Source of the DNA: Nemertoderma westbladi
Taxonomy: Eukaryota; Xenacoelomorpha; Nemertodermatida; Nemertodermatidae
Direction: 5' to 3'
Length of the DNA stretch: 64,000 bases
Assembly: GCA_032718475.1 (NCBI GenBank)
Contig: JAUCBJ010000203.1
Location: 1-64,000, forward strand
The notes below the pieces were generated by a model. The model saw nothing but the letters and a program-made list of their open reading frames with translations. It searched no databases and was not told the origin of the DNA. Numbering within the stretch: position 1 is the first letter of the stretch; each line of letters begins with the position of its first letter. Position numbers and translations under genes: made by a program. Shown in pieces: positions 1 through 16,300 of this stretch.

Positions 1-364
1 TTCCGATATTACTACTGGGTGCGGGACCATGGGTTTTGGGCACATTCAATAAACTGGGGGCGATTTATGGGCGAACTTTGGGGCAACTTACAGGGGATTT
101 ATATTATCGTGTATAATTATTGTGAATATTTGGTGTATATTGATTTGGGGAAGCCCAAAATTATTCTTAATCAGGTTTTCAACTATAGGAAGTTACATTA
201 AAGAGTATATCCAACTAATGCAGCTTTTCTCAACCGCAAACTTGCATCTTAGAAATATTCCCTCCCCACAATCAATATCCGGTGACTGGCCGGGGCTCGG
301 TGGTCTGTTAAGTCACGTCTCCAGCATCGGCGTTTTTCCCCCTGGTGTAGGAATAACGGCAACA
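1..364. other. unique left flank of the satellite
   Basis: Single-copy-looking sequence before the satellite. No convincing coding region: the two short open frames lack recognisable domains. A slightly GC-richer stretch near 285-355 resembles neither a full tRNA nor a complete SINE head. The satellite starts abruptly at about 365 with a canonical monomer. Confidence 0.6.
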
Positions 365-2319
365 ATTGGTACTACAGTTCTGTACTAGAGGCCCTATATT
401 GGTACTACAGTTCTGGACTATATTGGTACTACAGTTCTGTACTAGAGGCCCTATATTGGTACTACAGTTCTGTACTAGAGGCCCTATATTGGTACTACAG
501 TTCTGGACTATATTGGTACTACAGTTCTGTACTATATTGGTACTACAGTTCTGTACTAGAGGCCCTATATTGGTACTACAGTTCTGGACTATATTGGTAC
601 TACAGTTCTGGACTATATTGGTACTACAGTTCTGTACTATATTGGTACTACAGTTCTGTACTAGAGGCCCTATATTGGTACTACAGTTCTGGACTATATT
701 GGTACTACAGTTCTGGACTATATTGGTACTACAGTTCTGGACTATATTTGGTACTACAGTTCAGTACTATTGGTACTACAGTTCTGGACTATATTGGTAC
801 TACAGTTCTGGACTATATTGGTACTACAGTTCTGTACTATTGGTACTACAGTTCTGGACTATATTGGTACTACAGTTCTGGACTATATTGGTACTACAGT
901 TCTGTACTATTGGTACTACAGTTCTGGACTATATTTGGTACTACAGTTCAGTACTAGAGGCCCTATATTGGTACTACAGTTCAGTACTATATTGGTACTA
1001 CAGTTCTGGACTATATTGGTACTACAGTTCTGGACTATATTGGTACTTACAGTTCTGTACTATAGGTACTACAGTTCTGTACTATATGGACTACAGTTCT
1101 GTACTAGAGGCCCTATATTGGTACTACAGTTCAGTACTATTGGTACTACAGTTCTAGACTATATTGGTACTTACAGTTCTGGACTATATTGGTACTACAG
1201 TTCTGTACTAGAGGCCCTATATTGGTACTACAGTTCTGGACTATATTGGTACTACAGTTCTGGACTATATTGGTACTACAGTTCTGGACTATATTGGTAC
1301 TACAGTTCTGTACTATATTGGTACTACAGTTCTGTACTATATTGGTACTACAGTTCTGTACTAGAGGCCCTATATTGGTACTACAGTTCTGGACTATATT
1401 GGTACTACAGTTCTGGACTATATTGGTACTACAGTTCTGGACTATATTGGTACTACAGTTCTGTACTATTGGTACTACAGTTCTGGACTATATTTGGTAC
1501 TACAGTTCTGTACTATATTGGTACTACAGTTCTGTACTAGAGGCCCTATATTGGTACTACAGTTCTGGACTATATTGGTACTACAGTTCTGGACTATATT
1601 GGTACTACAGTTCTGGACTATATTGGTACTACAGTTCTGTACTATATTGGTACTACAGTTCTGTACTATATTGGTACTACAGTTCTGTACTAGAGGCCCT
1701 ATATTGGTACTACAGTTCTGGACTATATTGGTACTACAGTTCTGGACTATATTGGTACTACAGTTCTGGACTATATTGGTACTACAGTTCTGTACTATTG
1801 GTACTACAGTTCTGGACTATATTGGTACTACAGGTCTGTACTATATGGACTACAGTTCTGTACTATATTGGTACTACAGTTCTGGACTATATTGGTACTA
1901 CAGTTCTAGACTATATTGGTACTTACAGTTCTGGACTATATTGGTACTACAGTTCTGTACTAGAGGCCCTATATTGGTACTACAGTTCTGTACTATTGGT
2001 ACTACAGTTCTAGACTATATTGGTACTACAGTTCTGGACTATATTGGTACTTACAGTTCTGTACTAGAGGCCCTATATTGGTACTACAGTTCTGGACTAT
2101 ATTGGTACTACAGTTCAGTACTATATTGGTACTACAGTTCTGGACTATATTGGTACTACAGTTCTGTACTAGAGGCCCTATATTGGTACTACAGTTCTGG
2201 ACTATATTGGTACTACAGTTCTGGACTATATTGGTACTACAGTTCTGTACTATATTGGTACTACAGTTCTGTACTATATTGGTACTACAGTTCTGTACTA
2301 GAGGCCCTATATTGGTACT

Positions 2320-3790
2320 ACAGTTCTGGACTATATTGGTACTACAGTTCTGGACTATATTGGTACTACAGTTCTGGACTATATTGGTACTACAGTTCTG
2401 TACTATTGGTACTACAGTTCTGGACTATATTTGGTACTACAGTTCTGTACTATATGGACTACAGTTCTGTACTAGAGGCCCTATATTGGTACTACAGTTC
2501 TGGACTATATTGGTACTACAGTTCTGGACTATATTTGGTACTACAGTTCTGTACTATATGGACTACAGTTCTGTACTAGAGGCCCTATATTGGTACTACA
2601 GTTCTGGACTATATTGGTACTACAGTTCTGGACTATATTGGTACTACAGTTCTGGACTATATTGGTACTACAGTTCTGTACTATTGGTACTACAGTTCTG
2701 GACTATATTTGGTACTACAGTTCAGTACTATATTAGTACTACAGTTCTGTACTATATGGACTACAGTTCTGTACTAGAGGCCCTATATTGGTACTACAGT
2801 TCTGGACTATATTGGTACTACAGTTCAGTACTATATTGGTACTACAGTTCTGGACTATATGGACTACAGTTCTGTACTAGAGGCCCTATATTGGTACTAC
2901 AGTTCTGTACTAGAGGCCCTATATTGGTACTACAGTTCTGGACTATATTGGTACTACAGTTCTGGACTATATTTGGTACTACAGTTCTGTACTATATGGA
3001 CTACAGTTCTGTACTAGAGGCCCTATATTGGTACTACAGTTCTGGACTATATTGGTACTACAGTTCTGTACTATATTGGTACTACAGTTCTGTACTATAT
3101 TGGTACTACAGTTCTGTACTAGAGGCCTATATTGGTACTACAGTTCTGGACTATATTGGTACTACAGTTCTGGACTATATTGGTACTACAGTTCTGGACT
3201 ATATTGGTACTACAGTTCTGTACTATTGGTACTACAGTTCTGGACTATATTTGGTACTACAGTTCTGTACTATATGGACTACAGTTCTGTACTAGAGGCC
3301 CTATATTGGTACTACAGTTCTGGACTATATTGGTACTACAGTTCTGGACTATATTTGGTACTACAGTTCTGTACTATATGGACTACAGTTCTGTACTAGA
3401 GGCCCTATATTGGTACTACAGTTCTGGACTATATTGGTACTACAGTTCTGGACTATATTGGTACTACAGTTCTGGACTATATTGGTACTACAGTTCTGTA
3501 CTATTGGTACTACAGTTCTGGACTATATTTGGTACTACAGTTCAGTACTATATTAGTACTACAGTTCTGTACTATATGGACTACAGTTCTGTACTAGAGG
3601 CCCTATATTGGTACTACAGTTCTGGACTATATTGGTACTACAGTTCAGTACTATATTGGTACTACAGTTCTGGACTATATGGACTACAGTTCTGTACTAG
3701 AGGCCCTATATTGGTACTACAGTTCTGTACTAGAGGCCCTATATTGGTACTACAGTTCTGGACTATATTGGTACTACAGTTCTGGACTAT
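2320..3790 (+). repeat. 820-bp tandem duplication inside the satellite
   Basis: The order of monomer variants from about 2320 to 2970 recurs from about 3140 to 3790 at a constant offset of 820 bp, including TATATTTGG, TATATGGAC and TATTAGTAC variants in the same order. One copy starts with an 8-bp-insert variant (AGAGGCCTAT near 3121). Confidence 0.75.
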
Positions 3791-4599
3791 ATTGGTACTA
3801 CAGTTCTGGACTATATTGGTACTACAGTTCTGGACTATATTGGTACTACAGTTCTGTACTAGAGGCCCTATATTGGTACTACAGTTCTGGACTATATTGG
3901 TACTACAGTTCTGGACTATATTGGTACTACAGTTCTGGACTATATTGGTACTACAGTTCTGGACTATATTGGTACTACAGTTCTGTACTATTGGTACTAC
4001 AGTTCTGGACTATATTTGGTACTACAGTTCAGTACTATATTAGTACTACAGTTCTGTACTATATGGACTACAGTTCTGTACTAGAGGCCCTATATTGGTA
4101 CTACAGTTCTGGACTATATTGGTACTACAGTTCTGTACTATTGGTACTACAGTTCTGGACTATATTTGGTACTACAGTTCAGTACTATATTAGTACTACA
4201 GTTCTGTACTATATTGGTACTACAGTTCTGGACTATATTGGTACTACAGTTCTGGACTATATTGGTACTACAGTTCTGGACTATATTGGTACTACAGTTC
4301 TGTACTATTGGTACTACAGTTCTGGACTATATTTGGTACTACAGTTCAGTACTATATTAGTACTTACAGTTCTGTACTATATTGGTACTACAGTTCTGTA
4401 CTATATTGGTACTACAGTTCTGGACTATATTGGTACTACAGTTCTGGACTATATTGGTACTACAGTTCTGTACTATATTGGTACTACAGTTCTGTACTAG
4501 AGGCCCTATATTGGTACTACAGTTCTGGACTATATTGGTACTACAGTTCTGGACTATATTGGTACTACATTTCTGGACTATATTGGTACTACAGTTCTG

Positions 4600-7500
4600 T
4601 ACTATTGGTACTACAGTTCTGGACTATATTGGTACTACAGTTCTGGACTATATTGGTACTACAGTTCTGTACTATATTGGTACTACAGTTCTGTACTAGA
4701 GGCCCTATATTGGTACTACAGTTCTGGACTATATTGGTACTACAGTTCTGGACTATATTGGTACTACAGTTCTGGACTATATTGGTACTACAGTTCTGGA
4801 CTATATTGGTACTACAGTTCTGGACTATATTGGTACTACAGTTCTGTACTATATGGACTACAGTTCTGGACTATATTGGTACTACAGTTCTGGACTATAT
4901 TGGTACTACAGTTCTGGACTATATTGGTACTACAGTTCTGGACTATATTGGTACTACAGTTCTGTACTATATTGGTACTACAGTTCTGTACTAGAGGCCC
5001 TATATTGGTACTACAGTTCTGGACTATATTGGTACTACAGTTCTGGACTATATTGGTACTACAGTTCTGGACTATATTGGTACTACAGTTCTGTACTTTT
5101 GGTACTACAGTTCTGGACTATATTTGGTACTACAGTTCAGTACTATATTAGTACTACAGTTCTGTACTATATTGGTACTACAGTTCTGTACTAGAGGCCC
5201 TATATTGGTACTACAGTTCTGGACTATATTGGTACTACAGTTCTGGACTATATTGGTACTACAGTTCTGGACTATATTGGTACTACAGTTCTGTACTAGA
5301 GGCCCTATATTGGTACTACAGTTCTGGACTAGAGGCCCTATATTGGTACTACAGTTCTGGACTATATTGGTACTACAGTTCTGTACTATATTGGTACTAC
5401 AGTTCTGTACTATTGGTACTACAGTTCTGGACTATATTTGGTACTACAGTTCAGTACTATATTGGTACTTACAGTTCTGTACTATATTTGGTACTACAGT
5501 TCTGTACTATATGGACTACAGTTCTGTACTAGAGGCCCTATATTGGTACTACAGTTCTGGACTATATTAGTACTACAGTTCTGTACTATATTGGTACTTA
5601 CAGTTCTGTACTATATTTGGTACTACAGTTCTGTACTATATTGGTACTTACAGTTCTGTACTATATTTGGTACTACAGTTCTGTACTATATGGACTACAG
5701 TTCTGTACTAGAGGCCCTATATTGGTACTACAGTTCTGGACTATATTAGTACTACAGTTCTGTACTATATTGGTACTACAGTTCTGGACTATATTGGTAC
5801 TACAGTTCTGTACTATATTGGTACTACAGTTCTGGACTATATTGGTACTACAGTTCTGTACTATATGGACTACAGTTCTGTACTAGAGGCCCTATATTGG
5901 TACTACAGTTCTGTACTATATTGGTACTACAGTTCTGTACTATATTGGTACTACAGTTCTGGACTATATTGGTACTACAGTTCTGTACTATATGGACTAC
6001 AGTTCTGTACTAGAGGCCCTATATTGGTACTACAGTTCTGTACTATATTGGTACTACAGTTCTGTACTATATTGGTACTACAGTTCTGTACTATATTGGT
6101 ACTACAGTTCTGTACTATATGGACTACAGTTCTGTACTAGAGGCCCTATATTGGTACTACAGTTCTGTACTATATTGGTACTACAGTTCTGTACTATATT
6201 GGTACTACAGTTCTGGACTATATTGGTACTACAGTTCTGGACTATATTGGTACTACAGTTCTGGACTATATGGACTACAGTTCTGTACTAGAGGCCCTAT
6301 ATTAGTACTACAGTTCTGTACTATATTAGTACTTACAGTTCTGGACTATATTGGTACTACAGTTCTGGACTATATTGGTACTTACAGTTCTGTACTATTG
6401 GTACTACAGTTCTGGACTATATTGGTACTTACAGTTCTGTACTATATGGACTACAGTTCTGTACTAGAGGCCCTATATTGGTACTACAGTTCAGTACTAT
6501 ATTAGTACTACAGTTCTGTACTATATTGGTACTACAGTTCTGGACTATATTGGTACTACAGTTCTGGACTATATTGGTACTTACAGTTCTGTACTATATG
6601 GACTACAGTTCTGTACTAGAGGCCCTATATTGGTACTACAGTTCAGTACTATATTGGTACTACAGTTCTGGACTATATTGGTACTACAGTTCTGTACTAT
6701 ATGGACTACAGTTCTGTACTAGAGGCCCTATATTGGTACTACAGTTCAGTACTATATTGGTACTACAGTTCTGGACTATATTGGTACTACAGTTCTGGAC
6801 TATATTGGTACTACAGTTCTGTACTATATTGGTACTACAGTTCTGTACTAGAGGCCCTATATTGGTACTACAGTTCTGGACTATATTGGTACTACAGTTC
6901 TGTACTATATGGACTACAGTTCTGTACTAGAGGCCCTATATTGGTACTACAGTTCAGTACTATATTGGTACTACAGTTCTGGACTATATTGGTACTACAG
7001 TTCTGGACTATATTGGTACTACAGTTCTGTACTATATTGGTACTACAGTTCTGTACTAGAGGCCCTATATTGGTACTACAGTTCTGGACTATATTGGTAC
7101 TACAGTTCTGGACTATATTGGTACTACATTTCTGGACTATATTGGTACTACAGTTCTGTACTATATTGGTACTACAGTTCTGTACTAGAGGCCCTATATT
7201 GGTACTACAGTTCTGGACTATATTGGTACTACAGTTCTGGACTATATTGGTACTACATTTCTGGACTATATTGGTACTACAGTTCTGTACTATTGGTACT
7301 ACAGTTCTGGACTATATTGGTACTACAGTTCTGGACTATATTGGTACTACAGTTCTGTACTATATTGGTACTACAGTTCTGTACTATATTGGTACTACAG
7401 TTCTGGACTATATTGGTACTACAGTTCTGTACTATATGGACTACAGTTCTGTACTAGAGGCCCTATATTGGTACTACAGTTCAGTACTATATTGGTACTA

Positions 7501-10340
7501 CAGTTCTGGACTATATTGGTACTACAGTTCTGGACTATATTGGTACTACAGTTCTGTACTATATTGGTACTACAGTTCTGTACTAGAGGCCCTATATTGG
7601 TACTACAGTTCTGGACTATATTGGTACTACAGTTCTGTACTATATTGGTACTACAGTTCTGTACTAGAGGCCCTATATTGGTACTACAGTTCTGGACTAT
7701 ATTGGTACTACAGTTCTGGACTATATTGGTACTACATTTCTGGACTATATTGGTACTACAGTTCTGTACTATTGGTACTACAGTTCTGGACTATATTGGT
7801 ACTACAGTTCTGGACTATATTGGTACTACAGTTCTGTACTATATTGGTACTACAGTTCTGTACTAGAGGCCCTATATTGGTACTACAGTTCTGGACTATA
7901 TTGGTACTACAGTTCTGGACTATATTGGTACTACAGTTCTGTACTATATTGGTACTACAGTTCTGTACTAGAGGCCCTATATTGGTACTACAGTTCTGGA
8001 CTATATTGGTACTACATTTCTGGACTATATTGGTACTACAGTTCTGTACTATTGGTACTACAGTTCTGGACTATATTGGTACTACAGTTCTGGACTATAT
8101 TGGTACTACAGTTCTGTACTATATTGGTACTACAGTTCTGTACTAGAGGCCCTATATTGGTACTACAGTTCTGGACTATATTGGTACTACAGTTCTGTAC
8201 TATATTGGTACTACAGTTCTGTACTAGAGGCCCTATATTGGTACTACAGTTCTGTACTATATTGGTACTACAGTTCTGTACTATATTGGTACTACAGTTC
8301 TGGACTATATTGGTACTACAGTTCTGTACTATATGGACTACAGTTCTGTACTAGAGGCCCTATATTGGTACTACAGTTCAGTACTATATTGGTACTACAG
8401 TTCTGGACTATATTGGTACTACAGTTCTGGACTATATTGGTACTACAGTTCTGTACTATATTGGTACTACAGTTCTGTACTAGAGGCCCTATATTGGTAC
8501 TACAGTTCTGGACTATATTGGTACTACAGTTCTGTACTATATTGGTACTACAGTTCTGTACTAGAGGCCCTATATTGGTACTACAGTTCTGGACTATATT
8601 GGTACTACAGTTCTGGACTATATTGGTACTACAGTTCTGGACTATATTGGTACTACAGTTCTGTACTATTGGTACTACAGTTCTGGACTATATTGGTACT
8701 ACAGTTCTGGACTATATTGGTACTACAGTTCTGTACTATATTGGTACTACAGTTCTGTACTAGAGGCCCTATATTGGTACTACAGTTCTGGACTATATTG
8801 GTACTACAGTTCTGGACTATATTGGTACTACAGTTCTGGACTATATTGGTACTACAGTTCTGGACTATATTGGTACTACAGTTCTGGACTATATTGGTAC
8901 TACAGTTCTGTACTATATGGACTACAGTTCTGGACTATATTGGTACTACAGTTCTGGACTATATTGGTACTACAGTTCTGGACTATATTGGTACTACAGT
9001 TCTGGACTATATTGGTACTACAGTTCTGTACTATATTGGTACTACAGTTCTGTACTAGAGGCCCTATATTGGTACTACAGTTCTGGACTATATTGGTACT
9101 ACAGTTCTGGACTATATTGGTACTACAGTTCTGGACTATATTGGTACTACAGTTCTGTACTTTTGGTACTACAGTTCTGGACTATATTTGGTACTACAGT
9201 TCAGTACTATATTAGTACTACAGTTCTGTACTATATTGGTACTACAGTTCTGTACTAGAGGCCCTATATTGGTACTACAGTTCTGGACTATATTGGTACT
9301 ACAGTTCAGTACTATATTGGTACTACAGTTCTGGACTATATTGGTACTACAGTTCTGGACTATATTGGTACTACAGTTCTGGACTATATTGGTACTACAG
9401 TTCTGTACTAGAGGCCCTATATTGGTACTACAGTTCTGGACTAGAGGCCCTATATTGGTACTACAGTTCTGGACTATATTGGTACTACAGTTCTGTACTA
9501 TATTGGTACTACAGTTCTGTACTATTGGTACTACAGTTCTGGACTATATTTGGTACTACAGTTCAGTACTATATTGGTACTTACAGTTCTGTACTATATT
9601 TGGTACTACAGTTCTGTACTATATGGACTACAGTTCTGTACTAGAGGCCCTATATTGGTACTACAGTTCTGGACTATATTAGTACTACAGTTCTGTACTA
9701 TATTGGTACTTACAGTTCTGTACTATATTTGGTACTACAGTTCTGTACTATATTGGTACTTACAGTTCTGTACTATATTTGGTACTACAGTTCTGTACTA
9801 TATGGACTACAGTTCTGTACTAGAGGCCCTATATTGGTACTACAGTTCTGGACTATATTAGTACTACAGTTCTGTACTATATTGGTACTACAGTTCTGGA
9901 CTATATTGGTACTACAGTTCTGGACTATATTGGTACTACAGTTCTGTACTATATGGACTACAGTTCTGTACTAGAGGCCCTATATTGGTACTACAGTTCT
10001 GTACTATATTGGTACTACAGTTCTGTACTATATTGGTACTACAGTTCTGGACTATATTGGTACTACAGTTCTGGACTATATTGGTACTACAGTTCTGGAC
10101 TATATGGACTACAGTTCTGTACTAGAGGCCCTATATTAGTACTACAGTTCTGTACTATATTAGTACTTACAGTTCTGGACTATATTGGTACTACAGTTCT
10201 GGACTATATTGGTACTTACAGTTCTGTACTATTGGTACTACAGTTCTGGACTATATTGGTACTTACAGTTCTGTACTATATGGACTACAGTTCTGTACTA
10301 GAGGCCCTATATTGGTACTACAGTTCAGTACTATATTAGT
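4600..10340 (+). repeat. 4.1-kb-offset duplicated block in the satellite
   Basis: Variant order around 4600-5800 recurs around 8660-9900 (offsets 4064, then 4112 after a 48-bp difference), including the rare GTACTTTTGG variant at about 5095 and 9159. The order at 6119-6505 recurs at 9953-10339 (offset 3834). Small whole-monomer indels separate the copies. Confidence 0.75.
5865..6245 (+). repeat. 127-bp higher-order repeat, three units
   Basis: Five-monomer units begin with ATGGACTAC at 5865, 5992 and 6119, exactly 127 bp apart. Each contains one TAGAGGCCC-bearing monomer. Composition is 22+33+24+24+24 bp. Confidence 0.8.
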
Positions 10341-13300
10341 ACTACAGTTCTGTACTATATTGGTACTACAGTTCTGGACTATATTGGTACTACAGTTCTG
10401 GACTATATTGGTACTTACAGTTCTGTACTATATGGACTACAGTTCTGTACTAGAGGCCCTATATTGGTACTACAGTTCAGTACTATATTGGTACTACAGT
10501 TCTGGACTATATTGGTACTACAGTTCTGTACTATATGGACTACAGTTCTGTACTAGAGGCCCTATATTGGTACTACAGTTCAGTACTATATTGGTACTAC
10601 AGTTCTGGACTATATTGGTACTACAGTTCTGGACTATATTGGTACTACAGTTCTGTACTATATGGACTACAGTTCTGTACTAGAGGCCCTATATTGGTAC
10701 TACAGTTCAGTACTATATTGGTACTACAGTTCAGTACTATATTGGTACTACAGTTCTGGACTATATTGGTACTACAGTTCTGTACTATATGGACTACAGT
10801 TCTGTACTAGAGGCCCTATATTGGTACTACAGTTCAGTACTATATTGGTACTACAGTTCTGGACTATATTGGTACTACAGTTCTGGACTATATTGGTACT
10901 ACAGTTCTGGACTATATTGGTACTACAGTTCTGGACTATATTGGTACTTACAGTTCTGTACTATTGGTACTACAGTTCTGGACTATATTGGTACTACAGT
11001 TCTGGACTATATTGGTACTTACAGTTCTGTACTATATTGGTACTACAGTTCAGTACTATATTGGTACTACAGTTCAGTACTATATTGGTACTACAGTTCT
11101 GGACTATATTGGTACTACAGTTCTGGACTATATTGGTACTACAGTTCTGTACTATATGGACTACAGTTCTGTACTAGAGGCCCTATATTGGTACTACAGT
11201 TCAGTACTATATTGGTACTACAGTTCAGTACTATATTGGTACTACAGTTCTGGACTATATTGGTACTACAGTTCTGTACTATATGGACTACAGTTCTGTA
11301 CTAGAGGCCCTATATTGGTACTACAGTTCAGTACTATATTGGTACTACAGTTCTGGACTATATTGGTACTACAGTTCTGGACTATATTGGTACTACAGTT
11401 CTGGACTATATTGGTACTACAGTTCTGGACTATATTGGTACTTACAGTTCTGTACTATTGGTACTACAGTTCTGGACTATATTGGTACTACAGTTCTGGA
11501 CTATATTGGTACTTACAGTTCTGTACTATATTGGTACTACAGTTCAGTACTATATTGGTACTTACAGTTCTGTACTATATGGACTACAGTTCTGTACTAG
11601 AGGCCCTATATTGGTACTTACAGTTCTGTACTATTGGTACTACAGTTCTGTACTATATTAGTACTACAGTTCTGTACTATATGGACTACAGTTCTGTACT
11701 AGAGGCCCTATATTGGTACTACAGTTCAGTACTATATTGGTACTACAGTTCTGGACTATATTGGTACTACAGTTCTGGACTATATTGGTACTTACAGTTC
11801 TGTACTATTGGTACTACAGTTCTGGACTATATTGGTACTACAGTTCTGGACTATATTGGTACTTACAGTTCTGTACTATATTGGTACTACAGTTCTGGAC
11901 TATATTGGTACTACAGTTCTGTACTATATGGACTACAGTTCTGTACTAGAGGCCCTATATTGGTACTACAGTTCAGTACTATATTGGTACTACAGTTCTG
12001 GACTATATTGGTACTACAGTTCTGGACTATATTGGTACTTACAGTTCTGTACTATTGGTACTACAGTTCTGGACTATATTGGTACTACAGTTCTGGACTA
12101 TATTGGTACTTACAGTTCTGTACTATATTGGTACTTACAGTTCTGTACTATTGTTACTACAGTTCTGGACTATATTGGTACTACAGTTCTGGACTATATT
12201 GGTACTACAGTTCTGGACTATATTGGTACTTACAGTTCTGTACTATTGGTACTACAGTTCTGGACTATATTGGTACTACAGTTCTGGACTATATTGGTAC
12301 TTACAGTTCTGTACTATATGGACTACAGTTCTGTACTATATGGACTACAGTTCTGTACTAGAGGCCCTATATTGGTACTACAGTTCAGTACTATATTGGT
12401 ACTACAGTTCTGGACTATATTGGTACTACAGTTCTGGACTATATTGGTACTTACAGTTCTGTACTAGAGGCCCTATATTGGTACTACAGTTCAGTACTAT
12501 ATTGGTACTACAGTTCTGGACTATATTGGTACTACAGTTCAGTACTATATTGGTACTACAGTTCTGGACTATATTGGTACTACAGTTCTGGACTATATTG
12601 GTACTTACAGTTCTGTACTATTGGTACTACAGTTCTGGACTATATTGGTACTACAGTTCTGGACTATATTGGTACTTACAGTTCTGTACTATTGGTACTA
12701 CAGTTCTGGACTATATTGGTACTACAGTTCTGTACTATATTGGTACTACAGTTCTGGACTATATTGGTACTTACAGTTCTGTACTATTGGTACTACAGTT
12801 CTGTACTATATGGACTACAGTTCTGTACTAGAGGCCCTATATTGGTACTACAGTTCAGTACTATATTGGTACTACAGTTCTGGACTATATTGGTACTACA
12901 GTTCTGGACTATATTGGTACTTACAGTTCTGTACTATTGGTACTACAGTTCTGGACTATATTGGTACTACAGTTCTGGACTATATTGGTACTTACAGTTC
13001 TGTACTATATGGACTACAGTTCTGTACTAGAGGCCCTATATTGGTACTACAGTTCTGTACTATATTGGTACTACAGTTCTGTACTAGAGGCCCTATATTG
13101 GTACTACAGTTCTGGACTAGATTGGTACTACAGTTCTGGACTATATTGGTACTACAGTTCTGGACTATATTGGTACTACAGTTCTGGACTATATTGGTAC
13201 TTACAGTTCTGTACTATTGGTACTACAGTTCTGGACTATATTGGTACTACAGTTCTGGACTATATTGGTACTTACAGTTCTGTACTATATGGACTACAGT

Positions 13301-16300
13301 TCTGTACTAGAGGCCCTATATTGGTACTACAGTTCTGTACTATATTGGTACTACAGTTCTGTACTAGAGGCCCTATATTGGTACTACAGTTCTGGACTAG
13401 ATTGGTACTACAGTTCTGGACTATATTGGTACTACAGTTCTGGACTATATTGGTACTACAGTTCCTGACTATATTGGTACTACAGTTCTGTACTATTGGT
13501 ACTACAGTTCTGGACTATATTTGGTACTACAGTTCAGTACTATATTAGTACTTACAGTTCTGTACTATATTGGTACTACAGTTCTGTACTATATTGGTAC
13601 TACAGTTCTGGACTATATTGGTACTACAGTTCTGGACTATATTGGTACTACAGTTCGGTACTATATTGGTACTACAGTTCTGTACTAGAGGCCCTATATT
13701 GGTACTACAGTTCTGGACTATATTGGTACTACAGTTCTGGACTATATTGGTACTACAGTTCTGGACTATATTGGTACTACAGTTCTGTACTATTGGTACT
13801 ACAGTTCTGGACTATATTGGTACTACAGTTCTGGACTATATTGGTACTACAGTTCTGTACTATATTGGTACTACAGTTCTGTACTAGAGGCCCTATATTG
13901 GTACTACAGTTCTGGACTATATTGGTACTACAGTTCTGGACTATATTGGTACTACAGTTCTGGACTATATTGGTACTACAGTTCTGGACTATATTGGTAC
14001 TACAGTTCTGGACTATATTGGTACTACAGTTCTGTACTATATGGACTACAGTTCTGGACTATATTGGTACTACAGTTCTGGACTATATTGGTACTACAGT
14101 TCTGGACTATATTGGTACTACAGTTCTGGACTATATTGGTACTACAGTTCTGTACTATATTGGTACTACAGTTCTGTACTAGAGGCCCTATATTGGTACT
14201 ACAGTTCTGGACTATATTGGTACTACAGTTCTGGACTATATTGGTACTACAGTTCTGGACTATATTGGTACTACAGTTCTGTACTATTGGTACTACAGTT
14301 CTGGACTATATTTGGTACTACAGTTCAGTACTATATTAGTACTACAGTTCTGTACTATATTGGTACTACAGTTCTGTACTAGAGGCCCTATATTGGTACT
14401 ACAGTTCTGGACTATATTGGTACTACAGTTCTGGACTATATTGGTACTACAGTTCTGGACTATATTGGTACTACAGTTCTGTACTAGAGGCCCTATATTG
14501 GTACTACAGTTCTGGACTAGAGGCCCTATATTGGTACTACAGTTCTGGACTATATTGGTACTACAGTTCTGGACTATATTGGTACTACAGTTCTGTACTA
14601 TTGGTACTACAGTTCTGGACTATATTTGGTACTACAGTTCAGTACTATATTAGTACTACAGTTCTGTACTATATTGGTACTACTGTTCTGTACTATATTA
14701 GTACTACAGTTCTGTACTATATGGACTACAGTTCTGTACTAGAGGCCCTATATTGGTACTACAGTTCTGGACTATATTAGTACTACAGTTCTGTACTATA
14801 TTGGTACTACAGTTCTGGACTATATTGGTACTACAGTTCTGGACTATATTGGTACTACAGTTCTGTACTATATGGACTACAGTTCTGTACTAGAGGCCCT
14901 ATATTGGTACTACAGTTCTGTACTATATTGGTACTACAGTTCTGTACTATATTGGTACTACAGTTCTGGACTATATTGGTACTACAGTTCTGGACTATAT
15001 TGGTACTACAGTTCTGGACTATATGGACTACAGTTCTGTACTAGAGGCCCTATATTAGTACTACAGTTCTGTACTATATTAGTACTTACAGTTCTGGACT
15101 ATATTGGTACTACAGTTCTGGACTATATTGGTACTTACAGTTCTGTACTATTGGTACTACAGTTCTGGACTATATTGGTACTTACAGTTCTGTACTATAT
15201 GGACTACAGTTCTGTACTAGAGGCCCTATATTGGTACTACAGTTCAGTTCTATATTAGTACTACAGTTCTGTACTATATTGGTACTACAGTTCTGGACTA
15301 TATTGGTACTACAGTTCTGGACTATATTGGTACTTACAGTTCTGTACTATATGGACTACAGTTCTGTACTAGAGGCCCTATATTGGTACTACAGTTCAGT
15401 ACTATATTGGTACTACAGTTCTGGACTATATTGGTACTACAGTTCTGTACTATATGGACTACAGTTCTGTACTAGAGGCCCTATATTGGTACTACAGTTC
15501 AGTACTATATTGGTACTACAGTTCTGGACTATATTGGTACTACAGTTCTGGACTATATTGGTACTACAGTTCTGTACTATATGGACTACAGTTCTGTACT
15601 AGAGGCCCTATATTGGTACTACAGTTCAGTACTATATTGGTACTACAGTTCAGTACTATATTGGTACTACAGTTCTGGACTATATTGGTACTACAGTTCT
15701 GTACTATATGGACTACAGTTCTGTACTAGAGGCCCTATATTGGTACTACAGTTCAGTACTATATTGGTACTACAGTTCTGGACTATATTGGTACTACAGT
15801 TCTGGACTATATTGGTACTACAGTTCTGGACTATATTGGTACTACAGTTCTGGACTATATTGGTACTTACAGTTCTGTACTATTGGTACTACAGTTCTGG
15901 ACTATATTGGTACTACAGTTCTGGACTATATTGGTACTTACAGTTCTGTACTATATTGGTACTACAGTTCAGTACTATATTGGTACTACAGTTCAGTACT
16001 ATATTGGTACTACAGTTCTGGACTATATTGGTACTACAGTTCTGGACTATATTGGTACTACAGTTCTGTACTATATGGACTACAGTTCTGTACTAGAGGC
16101 CCTATATTGGTACTACAGTTCAGTACTATATTGGTACTACAGTTCAGTACTATATTGGTACTACAGTTCTGGACTATATTGGTACTACAGTTCTGTACTA
16201 TATGGACTACAGTTCTGTACTAGAGGCCCTATATTGGTACTACAGTTCAGTACTATATTGGTACTACAGTTCTGGACTATATTGGTACTACAGTTCTGGA

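Noticed and set aside
285-355. SINE head in the left flank
   Set aside because: GGGCTCGGTGGTCTG is vaguely A-box-like, but there is no B box, tail or target duplication.
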